Assembly: GCA_947683425.1 (NCBI GenBank)
Contig: CANTUQ010000102.1
Span: forward strand, 744,001-808,000
DNA: 64,000 nucleotides
Reading direction: 5' to 3'
Source: Excoecaria cochinchinensis
Lineage: Eukaryota; Streptophyta; Magnoliopsida; Malpighiales; Euphorbiaceae
Each line of letters starts with the position of its first letter. Within the stretch, counting starts at the first letter, position 1. The position numbers and the translations under genes were made by a program. Of the stretch, positions 1 through 13,364 are shown piece by piece. A model generated the notes under the pieces. The model was given only the letters and a program-made list of their open reading frames with translations. It had not been told where the DNA came from and ran no database searches.

Positions 1-988
1 GGATGTAATTGAAAATTTTCTTTCAGCTCTTATTTTTACCCAAGATTTTCTTCTTCTCTTTTTTTTTTCTAAAAAAAAAAACGGATTCTAGATACAACGT
101 TAGGGATGAGACTCAACTCAAATGTGTAAATGCACTTGTGGTTTCCCTCTTGAAGTACCATATGCCTCTTCCTACGTACCAAACTTATTAAAAGGTCATC
201 TCCGCTAATTGGATAAGACTGAACCAAGAATCAAGAGGTCTTACTTTGGTTGCAACATTAGGCTTAGGTAGATGGCTAACAAAGGAGGGTCGAGTCGCTA
301 GAAAAGAATGGCAGTACTATTTACTCGACTGACGGGAGGACCATTCTCAGCTCAGTTGCATATATAAAGGTATTTTTGATTTTGGGCTTGATAACACTTT
401 AGCTCATCACAATCATGATAATAATTAAAAAGATAACCATTTGAAACTCGTCAAGTAGTTACTATCTTGAGTTCTACCTCTTTTTTTTCTCCTCTTTTTT
501 TTGTTTGTTTTTCTTTTTCACTTTTTTTTTCTTTGCCTTCTTTTTTTTTTTTTACTTCTCTGACCACGCAGAGTTTGTGAATAACTATACCCTCTTCTGA
601 AGTGTAAACTCATCCTTATCCGGGTGAGCTTTGATAGCCCAAAAGATTATCAATGATGTACATCCATCCCTATTGGAGCGGCCATTCTTCTATAGGTGAA
701 GGGTAGTTTCAAAATGTGTGACAACAAAATCGGTACGCGTTTAGCATACCAGCATAGAGGCTCAAAGGGTTAGTAAGCGATTGCGAAATAAAGGTAGAAA
801 ATAGTCATTTAGAGGGCTATATAAAGAAGAGCTGCCTAAATCATTTTCTAGGTTCTGTCTTATACAAGGATCGCTTTGACGAGTAATCAGAAAGGTTCTA
901 ATGCTCTTAGTGAGTCTCCTCCAATCCCCTAAATTCAACTAGTTTTTATTTTTTTCTTCTATTCTTTTTTCTTCTTTTTTTTATTTTA

Positions 989-1192
989 TTATTTTTTTCT
1001 TCTTTTTTTCCTTTTTTTTCGTCTTTCATCTCTCAGAATTTTTCTCTCTTCAGGAGTTGCGTCAGATGCTATGAATATTTTCTTTGGGTCTGGCAAAGTT
1101 CCAAGATTAAATACAGTAGTATTAATTGAATCAATGTAAAAAATGAATGCATCATGATCATGCATAATGAAATTATTAGAAATATCCTGCAA
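989..1192 (-). pseudogene. Start-of-reverse-transcriptase remnant (Tat type)
   Basis: The minus-strand frame contains LGTLPDPKKIFIASDATPEE, which resembles the linker just before the reverse transcriptase core in Tat-type polyproteins (typically followed by an FAWS..DMPG motif). The same motif occurs at 55318-55400 in element B. It runs into a low-complexity Lys/Arg tail encoded by T-rich plus-strand DNA, so the rest of pol is absent here. A dead fragment. Confidence 0.45.
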
Positions 1193-1299
1193 GTAAGCAA
1201 AAAACTAGCAATTCCACTTAAGAAGAACTAGAGTTAAAAGAAAATGCCATCATAAAATAGCTCAAAAATAAAAAGAACATCTACATGGCTACCATTCTA

Positions 1300-2553
1300 T
1301 TCTGCTGATGACTCAAATGTTGTAGGTGATGGTTCATTATCATCTTAGGAACCACGTTCTCCACCTCTCACCTCCTCATCAATGAGGTCTTGCACTTATT
1401 CCCTCAGAGCCCGACAATAATCTGTTAAATGCCCGGTATGCTGATGATAGGCGCAGTACTGATCACCTCTATGACCAAGATGCCCTAAGCTTCTGGCAGG
1501 TTTTGCAGGTTTTGGCTGCATCTTTCCCCTGTTAATGAAATGGAAAGGTACTCAGATAAAGGCTTATCCATGATGGCATAATTGCCCTGCGTAGTTCCAA
1601 TGGTTGAAACTTTAGTAGCCCCATAATCTCCCACATTGTTACCACCAAGACTTGATCTCTCCTGACTACCTTTTCCCATGACATTGCTCCATCTTTCACC
1701 AATCACCAGTTGCTCGTTGTTAATAGGATTCTGGGTTCGACCTTTCAGGGTCTGTCCATTATCCCTCAGATATCTAGGGCATTGGTGATGCTTCGGTTGC
1801 CCTCGATCTCTAGCTGGCCTAGCTGATCCTGGTTGTAGGTCCCCCTCTACTGCTTGAGGTAAAGGTAGGTCTATGCTGGAATGATATTTTTGAATTGTTT
1901 TACCCATCGATACTTCTTTCCTACCCCGAGTGTCAACACATCCATCATACCTATATGGTTGAGTTTTCATTTCTAAGTCCATGGTGACCCTTTTGCGAGA
2001 AGCCAGGGTAGTTGCAAGTTTTGACCTTAAAATTTCTTCCTCGAGGACGTTTATCCTTCTTTTCATGCCCCCTGTTGCTACCAGACACCCATCTTCTGAA
2101 ATATATCCTTTTCCTTTTTGCTCAGATGATGGAGCAAAAGGCATCCTTCCTCTAGGCCCAGTTGGATCTTGCTCTTCCTGTAACACGGTGGGAGCAATAG
2201 GTTGCTGCATGGTGGGTGATATTACTATGGCAGATAGACTCTCCACCATAGTCATCATCCGACGTTTAAATTTCTCAAATCTGTGGTCAATTTCTCAAAT
2301 CCTCCAGTCCATCTCTTGGGGGGTGTTCAACTCTAGGTTGGCCATGTCTGATGCTATCCAAAAGTGACTCTAGACCTCGATGCGAGACTCGCTCTATTGA
2401 CTTGAAGAATTGACCTCTCCCTACCAATCGACCGTCTAGACCCCTAGACCACCGACTCAAATCTATGATGGCTGCAAGAGTCAAATTGTTAGCATGATGC
2501 GTGAATGTCATGAAAGATGCACGATCGTGCTTATGAGACATAAACAACCACAT
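1300..2553 (-). pseudogene. Degenerate gag of Tat element A
   Basis: The longest open piece is 1485-2258 (257 codons), preceded by a shorter frame at 2287-2553. Just past the ORF (about 1360-1480) the minus strand encodes a zinc-knuckle-like CxxHxxxxHLTDYC block, almost the same as residues near the C-terminus of the gag in element B (54870-54960). The N-terminal part has a Gln/Pro/Ala-rich stretch, as B does. The central retrotransposon gag domain that is clear in B at 54128-54600 was not recognised here, so it appears deleted or strongly diverged. Frames are broken by stops; no function expected. Confidence 0.6.
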
Positions 2554-3144
2554 ATAAGCAAATAGATCCTTCTAACCTTGTTACTCCCACACATGAGGTA
2601 GTGCTGTCTCTCTCCTAGGTGGGCTTGAACCATGGGTTAGCGGGGAACCCAATGGATGCTATGGAGCATGGTGAGAAACTAGCAGCATAACACTCTTAAT
2701 TTAAAAGCACATGCGTATGGTTTTTGGCCATTATACATTTGGACCTTTCATATAGACTAAAAATGGGCCCACCGGGGCATGAAAGCCATTGATGAGTGCC
2801 CAATTAATATGTTTGAATTGGTTTAATATATAAAGGCCCACGTAACAAGCATCGTATTAAGGGGCATATTACCTAGTGGAAGTTTCTATTGCCATTATAT
2901 GAGCTTTAGTCAAGGGTTGTGTTACTTTAGGTCTACCCAAGCATGGTTCTTGCCAATGGGTCTAACTCATCACGAGTATAGTGACCAATCGGGTCTCCAT
3001 TTGATATACCAATAATGGTACGAGGCTTGGGCTGGTGATTATCCTTAACACTTCCCTACAATGAGTGAAAGCAGGGTCGTATTTTAGGAATGCACCGGGG
3101 TAAATAGGGGACCAACTAACATAGTTCTAAGGCTCTAATGGATG

Positions 3145-5191
3145 TATGACTCGCGCCGGATCCCCGCAGCCGCCCATGGGACCGCCCGCTTGAGGGCGAT
3201 CGGGGCATTTGTGGGTCCGTTGACAGCTTGCAATAAATCGCAAGTGCGTCTATGTTGGGCAACAAGGAGGTTTCATGGAGTCGCCACCCAATAGAACATT
3301 GGGAAAGTTTCTCTCGCCTCGGAGAGCCTAAGACTGCGCTTAGTATCCATTTTGGGCCAACCAAAGGGGTCTTGGAAGGTAAACCTCTCGCCCTAAGGAG
3401 CCTAGGATTAACGCTAAAGTCTCGTGACACAAGAGGTGTCTTGGAGGGTAAACCTCTCGCCTCTTTGAGCCCAAAGACCAGAGCTGGGTTTGGGATTTCT
3501 CATCTATTTCTACCTCGATTATTTTATGATCAAATTTTAATCATCATTAATTCGCTCTCTCTCCACATGATGCAATTAATCGAAGGCGCATTTATTCATA
3601 CTTGGAAAGTCGTAAATGAGCAAGTAAATAGTGAAAGCAATAAATTACAATAATACAAGGAGCGGAATACAACTCCCTTTTGTAAATGTGTGATACATAC
3701 ACAAATCGGGGTATTATTTATTTTGAGGACTTTGGTCCTCGCATGCATCATTATTAAAATTGGATGTTTTTATTGTGATGATTTTTATTGGATGAAGATA
3801 GGACATTGGGTCCTTACGTTTATGAAAACCTCATTTTATTAAATATAAAATATTTATCAATTTTTATACTTAACGAGATACAAAAAGGGTATACCCATTT
3901 ACATACAAATAATTAATGAATAAATGAATAAAGAAAATAACCAAGAAAGTTAGGAAACTAAACCGGACAAAATCCTCCGAATATGGTAGATAGCCCCTCA
4001 AGCTCAGGATAATCCAAGATAATCAGTATGTGCTCACAGAAAGTTAAATGATGTCAATATATGAAAACTCAACATAAATAAAGGCAAAAATCTTAAAAAG
4101 AATAGTAAAAGATTCGAAAATGAAGAGGCAGGACCCAGCGACGGCCTCTGTTGGGTGACCGACGGGCGTCAGTCAAAATGACCGATATGTCCGTCGCTCA
4201 CTCAAGAGAGAGGGCGTCTGTGAGTGGGGTGACCGACGGGCGTCGGTCAAGAAGATGACTCATCGGTCACCACTGTCTCCGAAAATAAACAGTGAAAAAC
4301 TCTCTTTTGGAGCAAAAATGGGTTTTTACCAAAAAATGAGATGAAAAGAGTGAAAATAGAGGAAGATAATAGCAGAAAGTTGAAAGAACAACAAAACAAG
4401 GAGTAAAGATGAAATGATATGGAGAATGAGTCCTTACTTACCCTCAGATAATCCTTTAATGATATTCTTGATGTTGATTAGAGCCCCACGCGTTCCATGA
4501 GAAGCAAAGTGAAGGATCGAAAAAAGGAAAATAGATTATTTCCTCCTCAACCCCTCAAAAGATTGACTTTGGAATCAAAATTCAAAGAAAACTAATTAAT
4601 TTTAGTTCCTTTTTAATGATTTGATCCTCTAATTAAAAGAAATTCTTTGATGAATGTGTTTGCTAGAAGAGAGAGAAAATATGCTTGAATTTTGGCAGAG
4701 TTTCCCCTCTTGAAAATTTTTAGAACCATTTTTAAGAGAAAATCCGAAGCTTTTATAAGCTAGGAACGACCGACGGGCGTCGGTGTGTGGAGACGGGCGT
4801 CAGAAGAATCCTTCTGACACAAGGATTCATACGACGGCCCTGCCACTTCCACCGACGGGCGTCGGAAAGGTTGCGTGCTCCAAGAAATCAGGCGGCGTGC
4901 TCGAAAGAGGCGGTGCATTCCGACGGGCGTCGAAAAATACCACAGGCCGTCTGCGACCCTAAGCGACGAGTTGGCCCTCATAGACGGGCTGGCCGTCTGT
5001 GGAAGGGAAAAACCTTTTTGACTCGAAAACTCCCTGTTTTCTCCCCCTCTGCCTATGAAAGGTGAAAAGAATCATTTCTCGTGGAGCATGGAACTAAAAC
5101 CATCAAATCCAAATCATTTATACAGGCTTGGATACTGATTTCATCATGGGGTAATCTCTGATCTGGACCGCTCCGGGACACGATGCTTACA
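3145..5191 (-). repeat. LTR of element A (A-type Tat LTR)
   Basis: On the minus strand it starts TGTAAGCATCGTGTCC at 5191 and ends near 3145 in a degraded form of GCGTCACA. It matches the solo LTR at 61277-63320 in ends, order and length (about 2.05 kb). A CpG-rich cassette of repeated CCGACGGGCGTCGG palindromes lies at 4766-4999 and 4131-4270, and a TATA-like GCTTATAAAA at 4751-4760. A pyrimidine-rich complement of a polypurine tract abuts its start (5192-5205), while gag-side sequence abuts its end. It is therefore shared between two element pieces. Confidence 0.85.
4751..4760 (-). promoter_or_regulatory. Probable TATA box of the A-type LTR
   Basis: The minus strand reads GCTTATAAAA, directly downstream of the CpG-rich palindrome cluster (4766-4999). 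The solo LTR has CTATATAAGG at the same relative place (61707-61716). The position fits an LTR core promoter; inference from motif only. Confidence 0.45.
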
Positions 5192-5490
5192 GTTGCCCCC
5201 AGTTTTGGGGAAACTAGTGCACAAGCGCCTAGATAAGCCAAAACTCAGAGAAAGGACAGAAAGGAAGAAGGCGTACCTGCAACAGTTCTTACCTTTTGCC
5301 GGGTAGACCTCGTCTCGGTCTATTCGGCGATGCGAAGATACCCCTATCGGTCTCATCTCGACCTGTAGGTGTTGGTGAGACGTAGCTTTCTCTAGCCACA
5401 ATCCCGATGTGAAGAGCAGTGTTTTCTCTAACTGCAGCTTCGATCTGAAGTCCCCCTGCTAACCCCCATCCGGTCTGCAAGGTGCGTAAA
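5192..5490 (-). other. 3' untranslated end and polypurine tract of a Tat element
   Basis: On the minus strand the sequence ends CCAAAACTGGGGGCAAC directly before the LTR start at 5191, a G-rich polypurine tract like that beside the LTR at 13364. The adjoining 300 bp resembles the stretch beside the 13364 LTR (13365-13760) in order and motifs. So the LTR at 3145-5191 also served as the 3' LTR of an element whose body is otherwise lost; the remnant stops near 5490 against another LTR piece. Confidence 0.6.
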
Positions 5491-6411
5491 AACTCAAACG
5501 AAAATAAATGATTTTTTTGATTTTGTTGTTTGATAATAAAGCCAAGGTAAGAGAATGGATTTGCCTATCACAAGCTAAGCTCAAACTCAAAATATTTTTC
5601 TGGTCAAGAAAAATAAAGGAAGAGATTCCAAAAGCTGAAAGATTTTTCTTTTCTCTCTCGAGCACCCTCCCTCCTCTTCTTTTTCCTCCTCCAAATCCTC
5701 TCTTAATTTGCAACCCCCTTCCCAAAAGGTGAAAGGAGAAAAGCCCCTTTCTATTTTTCTTCCCCCAAAAATCTCTCGAAACCGGAAAGAAACGGCTCTC
5801 AAAAAATCTGAAAAATTATACTTTGCAGTTGGGAAAGGGACAGGAGGGAGCCCACCGGCGAGTGGGTGGCCACATGTCGCATGCCCACGTTCGAACGCAT
5901 GCCGCATGCGCGAGGTGCAGCCTTGCACATCGTGCACTGCGTGAGGCAAGGCCTCACGGGCTTGCACGCAGGTGCTGCACATCTTGCGTGCCCTCACGCA
6001 GGCACTGCGCGAGGCAAGGCCTCATGGGCTTGCACGCAGGTGCTGCACATCTTGCGTGCCCTCACGCAGGCACTGCGCCTCACACATGTCCACACGCAAG
6101 CGTTGCATCTCGCTCATGCCCGCACGCAAGCTCTGCGCCTCACAGGCAGCTTCAGGGGCGGGCCACCGAAAACCCTGAAAAATAAAATAAAAATAAATAA
6201 AACAAATAAGAGAAAATAGATAATAAAAATAATGAACACAATAAAAACAAAAGTAAACATAAGTAAATGAAATTTAAAAGTGTTTTGGTACAGATATACG
6301 AACTTGATAAAAGGGGGATAATCGATGTTCACTTTATTGTCGACCAGTTGGTCTTTATTTTCATGATTGGGTAATCCTGATCTTAGACCGCCTCGGGACC
6401 CGGTGTCTACA
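5490..6411 (-). repeat. 5' part of a B-type Tat LTR, truncated
   Basis: The minus strand begins TGTAGACACCGGGTCCCGAG at 6411, closely matching the LTR starts at 13364 (minus) and 58123 (plus). Only about the first 920 bp remain. It contains a CpG-rich tandem array (5842-6165) in the position where the other Tat LTRs carry different GC-rich cassettes. The right flank (6412 onward) has no polypurine tract, so this may be the outer end of a 5' LTR. Confidence 0.7.
5842..6165. repeat. CpG-rich tandem array with 68-bp unit inside an LTR
   Basis: A block beginning GAGGCAAGGCCTCA occurs at about 5942 and again at about 6010, giving a 68-bp period, with further partial units around TGCACGCAGGTGCTGCAC and CACGCAAGC. 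Base composition is sharply GC-rich against AT-rich surroundings. Open frames through it (Ala/His/Cys-rich) are products of the repeat, not genes. Confidence 0.75.
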
Positions 6412-8695
6412 CACAAATCAAATAGTTTTGATGAAATTGTTAGTTTATGATGTTTTGATGCTATTTGTACAGGAGATCTTCATATTATAATTATTTAATT
6501 AGAAATAAGGTGTTAAAATATGGACAGGGATGAAATTATTGATTATGTATTTTTTATAATTGAAATAAGTATCAAATGCTAATGGAATATGCAAATTGTG
6601 TAATATGTATGATTGGTATATGATGGAGGATGGAAAATCTTGTTTTGGTGTTTGTTATGGAGTTTTGGAGTTGGACATGTGACTTTAAAAGCGTAAAGAA
6701 TTTTCTTTTAGAAGGGGATAGGCAATATTTTAGGAAAATTCCACCGAAATTTTAGTAAAAGTGTATAGAAATAAATTTGGAGTAATCGTAATATAAAAGA
6801 AATTTTGTTATTCGTATATTTATGGATAAGAGAATAATTTGTAACATTCTTATTCAGTTCGCTTGTCAGATCAAGTGTAGTGTGTTACAATGGCCTTGCC
6901 AAGTAGGAGCTCATTTTTATCCCTGAGGGGATATAGTAGCTTTTTTGATGTGAGGAAGCGCGAGGCATGAGGGTCCTGTTCCTAATGATATTGGTACCCT
7001 CATTTCTAGCAATATTGGATAGAGACTGCAAAAATGCAAAACAATAAGAACGAACAGTAAAGACAGGCCTAGGGAAATAAACTTTGAAAGGCTATTTACA
7101 TTGGAATTTGGGAAAACATTGGCAGAAATGATTGAAAAGACCGAGATGGCAGTAAGTATTTCACATATACAAAAGTTTTAAAGTTCAAAGTTAATTGGGG
7201 AAATTGTTCAAGGATTAGTCATCCCAATGTCTATCATTTCCTCAGAATTTACAAACTATCTAGGCTGTAATGTGAGCATATTATACTCATATGGATTGTT
7301 AATGTAATTCTTCAGGAAATATTGTATTCAAGTAAGTTGTGCATGTACATTTAAGGAAAAAATAGTGAATAATGGCAATTTAACTAGGCATGTTGATTGT
7401 CAGTTAATTAGTTTATATTCAAAGTTTTGTAATTTTACATGGATGCAATTTTAACATAATATGTTGTAGGAATGAGCTAAAATTTATGTTTAACTTTGCC
7501 ACAAGTGTTGTGCTCAAGATGTATGTGTAAAAATTACAAATTGCCTACATATCCTTAGCCAGTTCTATCACTTATTCATATTTTTATTCAATTCTTCCTC
7601 AAGAAGTTTAAAATCACAATTGTTACCTGTCCAACCAATGTGGGCATGAACACAAAAATAACAAACCAATCCATCAATCTACACAAAGTCATAAAAAATT
7701 GATTTAAAGCTCAAGCCAAAAAGCAAAAATCATCCAAGAACAAGCACAAAGAAACAAAAAATTTGAGATCTATATACAATAACCATTTGTAGAAAAAAAT
7801 TGAGATTTGGACTGGGGAGTGTAGGGTGTGGTGGCCTACGTTTGTAAGTGTAACGGCTTGTGCCTATCACGCTGGCTACCCTGGCATCGCTCACTGCAAT
7901 TGGCGTGCTAGCATCGCTGGTTGTTGCGCTTACCGTTGCCATTACTATGTGCACGAAGTGGGCTAGTGCGATGGTTATTACGCCGCTTGCTGCTATTGCC
8001 TTACCGATGGTGGTTGGCCATGGTGGATCTATCTTCCTCTATATCTCTGCTTAATTAATGGATGAAATTCTTGCTTTTGAGATTTTAGTTTGGTTCATAG
8101 GAAAAGAAATTGAAGAAACAGAAGGGATTTTGGGGCTCAATTTGTTTATTTTTTATTTTCTTCAAACTGATAAGTTCTTGTCATTTGAGGTTTAAACAGG
8201 GTTTTTTATTTTCGTTTCCCAAAGAAATATACTAAATCTGTTTTTTTTTTCCAAAAATCATAGTCTTGGGAAGTGAATATGACTTTTGTATTCATGGTGG
8301 CAATGAGTTAGTACATGTGTGATAGGTTTATTTAAACCATCACACATGGGGAGCATTATTTAGTCTAGATTTAATTGGGCCAGGTCCAATTTTAATTGGG
8401 TTTGTGTATTTGGGCCAGAATTTTTTTTAATTTGGGTTATTAATAGGAGTCCACATATTTTGTTAGGCCCATTTGGTTAAAGCCCACTGATATGATATTT
8501 GTTTAATGTGGCACATGCAAATGTTGGTTATTTTCCTGATTGAATTAACTGGAGAAGTTGACAAAGCTGATATACGTGAGAGACGTGGGTGGTTGGCAAG
8601 GACACGATCACGAACAAAACTGGGGAAAGAACACTGACAGAGGGATAAATATGAACTATTTTTAATACTTTGAGGGCAAATATGGACTATTGTTA
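6412..8695. other. Stretch with no recognisable gene
   Basis: AT-rich sequence without a convincing coding frame, LTR ends or terminal inverted repeats. One local GC-rich island at about 7820-8040 encodes a small hydrophobic open frame on the plus strand (7860-8054), but nothing recognisable. The last 50 bp (8645-8690) resemble the sequence left of the family D LTR at 40587. Confidence 0.5.
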
Positions 8696-10553
8696 GTAAC
8701 ACCCTAATATCCCTTGGGAGGATATCGAAGCGCTACACACACACCCACGAGGACAAACATGCAAATACAAAAGCAGAAGAAATAATACATAACATAAACG
8801 AATAAATTTAAATACTTCTAATATAAAATCATCAAAATTACAAAAGCATCCTTGAACATTTACATATAGATAAAACTTGTGCAAAATAATCTTTACAATT
8901 ACATAAACTGAACTATACAAAAAGAATTCCACTCTAACTCCTAGTGGCCAAGACCTGTACTCCAAACCGAACCTGCATACCTACACGGGAAACTACCCAT
9001 GCTAAGCGATAATGCTTAGTGGGGATAAACAGGCACAAAAGACATCTATCGAAGTCACACACAACAAAAACAATACGATAAACCAATCAATAGCGTGATG
9101 AATTAATCACTAATGTTAGAAAGCAATACACTTTAATGTCACATGCATAACTTATTACGAACACAAACATTTCATGCATACTACTGGACTTTAGCAATTA
9201 TCATATCATAACACTATATAACTTAACAATAGCCTGAATCTCATCGACGGTAGATACGGGTACACTGGATACTTTGAACAGCATCGAACACTGGAGACCA
9301 AAGTCTCAAAACACTTTGAAAGCTTTTAGATACCCAGAGGTACAAAACATTAGACCAAAACGGGGCCGATATTAGACCCAAACGGGGTCAACACTAGCAG
9401 CTGCAATCACTAGCCCATTATAGGCATGCTCATCTATCCACTACCTTGACCCTTTAGGCCACTACCTTGACCCTTTAGGCTTATGCATAAAACTATATAC
9501 ATATACATAAGTCAATTCAATTCATACTCATCCAATCACTTCACATGTTTACTAAATAATTCATTGAAATGAATTAAGTAAAACTCAAGAGTTAGAAACC
9601 ATGTAAGGGAAAATAAATAATAAACATTAAAGAATAAGGGAGGTCGCGCTCGCGACGACCCATTGCGCCCGTGATAGAGGCAAATCTCGTCCATGGTCGC
9701 GCCCGCGATAAGCTCAGTGCTCGTGACAGGGGCTAGCAGCCTCTGTTTCACTCGCAACAGAGGGTGGTCATGTCCTCGTCGTGCTCGCATGTGCAAGCAT
9801 ATTTGCAATGAAGAACAGCTCGACAGAAACTCGACTTACCGAGCTCTCTATCACACTCGCGATAGCGATCGCACCCGCGACAGAGAGCACCTCAGCTGGA
9901 GCTCGATAATCACGCACTCCATCGCGCTCGTGACAGATTCATGAATTTCACTCTATTTCGAACTTTCTAACTCCTCTCACAACCTAACTCCTCCAAAACC
10001 AATCAATCAAGCATACATTTTCCATTCACTGAGCCATACATTCAAACATGCTCAAAATCATGCCAACAAAATTATACAACCTCTATATGCAATTTAAAAT
10101 AATTGAATAAGATAATTAACTATCCTAGATCGCACTCAAATTAACTCTAAACACAAAAAACAAAACCCACTTGCAAATAATAATACCACTTCCTTCAATA
10201 CACATAATTTAGCCACCCAACAAAACACACACACAAACATGCTGCACATATCAAATTTCCAGAAGTTAACACTCAAAAATCAAACACATTATAGGTCAAA
10301 ACTTCCAAACCTCTGTAGCAGCTCAAAATCACTATTCTTCAAGATCCCACCTTCTCTTTACCCTTGTCCTTCTTCTTGGCACCAACATCTTGCACAAACC
10401 AAACCAAAACAAAACACACTCTTAAACCAAACCCAATCACATGAAAACCAAAATAGAGGGAGGAAGAAGAAACCAAAAGACCAGCTCAACTAACCTTGCA
10501 ATCGGCCTCTAAACCTCCTAAAATCCAAACCAAAAGCTCTTATAAGGACCACC
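8696..10553 (-). repeat. Family D chromovirus LTR, truncated
   Basis: The reverse complement matches the family D LTR at 40980-41858 plus 48378-49333 across the whole stretch. Shared landmarks include the CTGTCGCGAGCG-type motifs (9640-9940), the ACCTTGACCCTTTAGG segment and the terminal CCCAAGGGATATTAGGGTG. Its first ~400 bp are missing because a Tat LTR begins at 10554. No tRNA-Met PBS follows its end, so it is a solo or 3' LTR remnant rather than a 5' LTR. Confidence 0.8.
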
Positions 10554-11929
10554 TGTAACGCGCACCAAACCTAGCAACGGCTCGCACTAGCGCGAGACCC
10601 ACTTTTAGGGCTCGAGGGATTGGTTCGCGTCTTTTTGATCTTGGGTGCCATGAGACATTTTGGATGCCTCCTTCCCAATAGAACATTGGAAAGGATCATC
10701 TAGCCTCATGACGCCTTTAGGCACCTTTGAGGTATTTTGGAGTCGCCACCGAATTTACAAGAAATTGGGAAATGTCTCTAACCTCTATTGGTATAAACTA
10801 GAGATTGGTGTTCGGGACTTCACTCTTATTTATGTTTTGGTTAATTATAAGTGAGTTTTTAAATGTGTAAAATTCTATCTTTCCTCTCACACGATTAATG
10901 TTTTTAAACTAAAGGCGTATTGCAAGCATTAAGAAAGCGATAAATAAAAGACTATAAAGAAAGCAGTAAAATAAAGCGGTAAAGGAAAGCGGTAAACATG
11001 CCAAGCACACAATTACAAGAGAAATTGGGACAGAATACATTCCCAAATGAAAGAAAGCTAAAATGAAAGTTTGGACAGAATACAATCCCAAATGAAAGCT
11101 AAATAATATTGCCCAAAAATAATTAATTACAAGGGCCCAAAAATATATGAATATAAATTTAAAACAAACAAACAAAGTCCAGCATAAAAAAAGACATACC
11201 TAAATCGGGGCATTCATTTGATTTAGGAACATCGGTTCCTTCACGCTCACTTAAAGAGGGATCGAAGAATTATTGGATTGTTAGTTTGAAAACCGGGATG
11301 AGTGATCCCATTTTTATGAAAATTAACTCTTCGTTTTAATCTTGACATTTTACATTCCTTGGCTAAAATGAGGGACATTGGTCCCAATTTTATTAATAAA
11401 ATCCCACTTTAGTTATAAAACATTTTTGTGACCTTTTATCTTACATGTGCACAAAATAAAAATATTTCATTTTACAAGTAAACACAAACATACACAGGAA
11501 TAAGAAAGGTCTCACCCAAGTGACGCAGTCTCCTACGCGTCGTGACCCCTTCGCATGGTCACAGGAATGCTCAAATGATGCAAATCACATTTAAATTTCA
11601 GACAGAAAATAACATTAAAAATATTAATAATAATTCCGAAAATTAGTCAAATGAAGACAAAATAAATATAGGACATGTTAATTTAATATACAAGCCATTT
11701 ACATGCAAGGTAAATTAAAAATAAATCATACCAAAAATAAGGATAATGACAAAACAATGACTACACCAAAATTATGATGACAATAACAATAAACAATCGT
11801 GGCATAATAGCAACAACAACAACAACAACAACAATAATAATAATAATAATAATAATAGCAATCTCAATAACAAAAATCGTAATAATAAATAATGATAGTA
11901 TAAAATAAACATAAAATAATGATACTAAC

Positions 11930-12163
<234 letters not shown>

Positions 12164-13147
12164 GCAGTGGCAGAATAACCAAACAAGCAAATATATTCAC
12201 AATAGTAAAAGTAATAATAATGGGAAACATAATAATAATAGTAATAACAATAATAATAGGAAAAAATGACAACGGGAACCACAATAACAATGATAACTAA
12301 ACACCAATAACAATAGCGATATTAATCGGTGGTTAAAATAAAACATAATAATATGTCAACAATAATAATCACATTAAAAATGCTAGAAACAAATTATAAA
12401 TATGGTAGTAATAACAAAAATAATAATATTGACAACAACAAATGATAAATAAAATTAGACGAGAACATGTCCAAGAATATTTACCCACAAGTTTATAGAT
12501 CGAAAAAATGGTGTCTTGATCCGTTCCCTTGTCGATTTTTGGGGTGATAAACACAGAAAAAGTTTGATAAAATCTAAGTTTTAAACAAACAAAAAACTTG
12601 AGAAAATAATTTTAATGTAAAGATCAAGCAAAGGAAATTAATTTTCCTTGCTCAAACTAAACCAAGAGTGAATAATTTTAGAGAGAGAAGAAGAAAAGAA
12701 AAATAAAGCTTGAAAACTTTTTTTGAAATTTTTTCCAAAAAAAACTTTCGGCTGCCTCTTTGCTTGAGAGAAGAAATCCCTTTTTTTGATTTTGAACCAA
12801 CAGCCCCCCTTTTGCAAAATGAAAGAAATTCCCACTTTGTTTCCCTATCTTGTTCCAAAATAGAAAATGGACAAAGAAACCTTTTTAATTCTCTTTGTTC
12901 AAAAATAACATAAACACGTGAAAAAAAATGGAATAGCAGTCCGAATGTTGACTAAAAAAAATACATGGAAAATGACAGCACACGGGGAAGATGCAGCATG
13001 GAGGCCGCATGTGGGAAGCCCCCACATGGGGCCACTAAAGGCCATTTGCACTTTAATTTCCCATGTTTTCACGTTTTCAATTTCCATTTTTTTTCAAATT
13101 CTTCTCCTCTTTTTTTTTAATTTAATTTAATTTAATTTTTTATAATA

Positions 13148-13150
<3 letters not shown>

Positions 13151-13220
<70 letters not shown>
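13151..13220. repeat. (TA)n microsatellite
   Basis: About 70 bp of almost uninterrupted TA dinucleotides, near the outer edge of the LTR of element C. Confidence 0.95.
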
Positions 13221-13225
<5 letters not shown>

Positions 13226-13364
13226 CTGTCTATTTTTATTTATTTAAAAATAATGAGGGTTTCGATAAGGGAAACAGCATCTTCGATATCTCTGCCTATG
13301 AGCAAGTATCATTTTCATCATCGGGTAATCCTGATCTTGGACCGCCTCAGGACCTGGTGTCTAC

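Larger units (their letters stand above)
1..5191 (-). mobile_element. Tat-lineage Ty3/gypsy element A, 5' LTR plus internal part, running off the window
   Basis: Read on the minus strand, an LTR (3145-5191) is followed by an internal region continuing to the left edge. From about 3140 downward it is colinear with the internal region of element B (53030-53420), including a conserved untranslated stretch between LTR and gag. A gag remnant and a short polymerase-start remnant follow. The primer binding site is missing: the LTR end is joined directly to sequence that in B lies about 100 bp past the PBS. With no intact reading frame it cannot be autonomous. The Tat assignment is inferred from homology to B, whose PBS and gag are Ogre/Tat-like. 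Confidence 0.7.

Noticed and set aside
5587..6219. Overlapping Ala/His/Cys-rich frames on both strands
   Set aside because: Produced by the CpG-rich 68-bp tandem array inside an LTR piece; no family similarity.
7860..8054. Small hydrophobic membrane protein
   Set aside because: No start context, homology or conserved neighbour; kept only as a composition anomaly.
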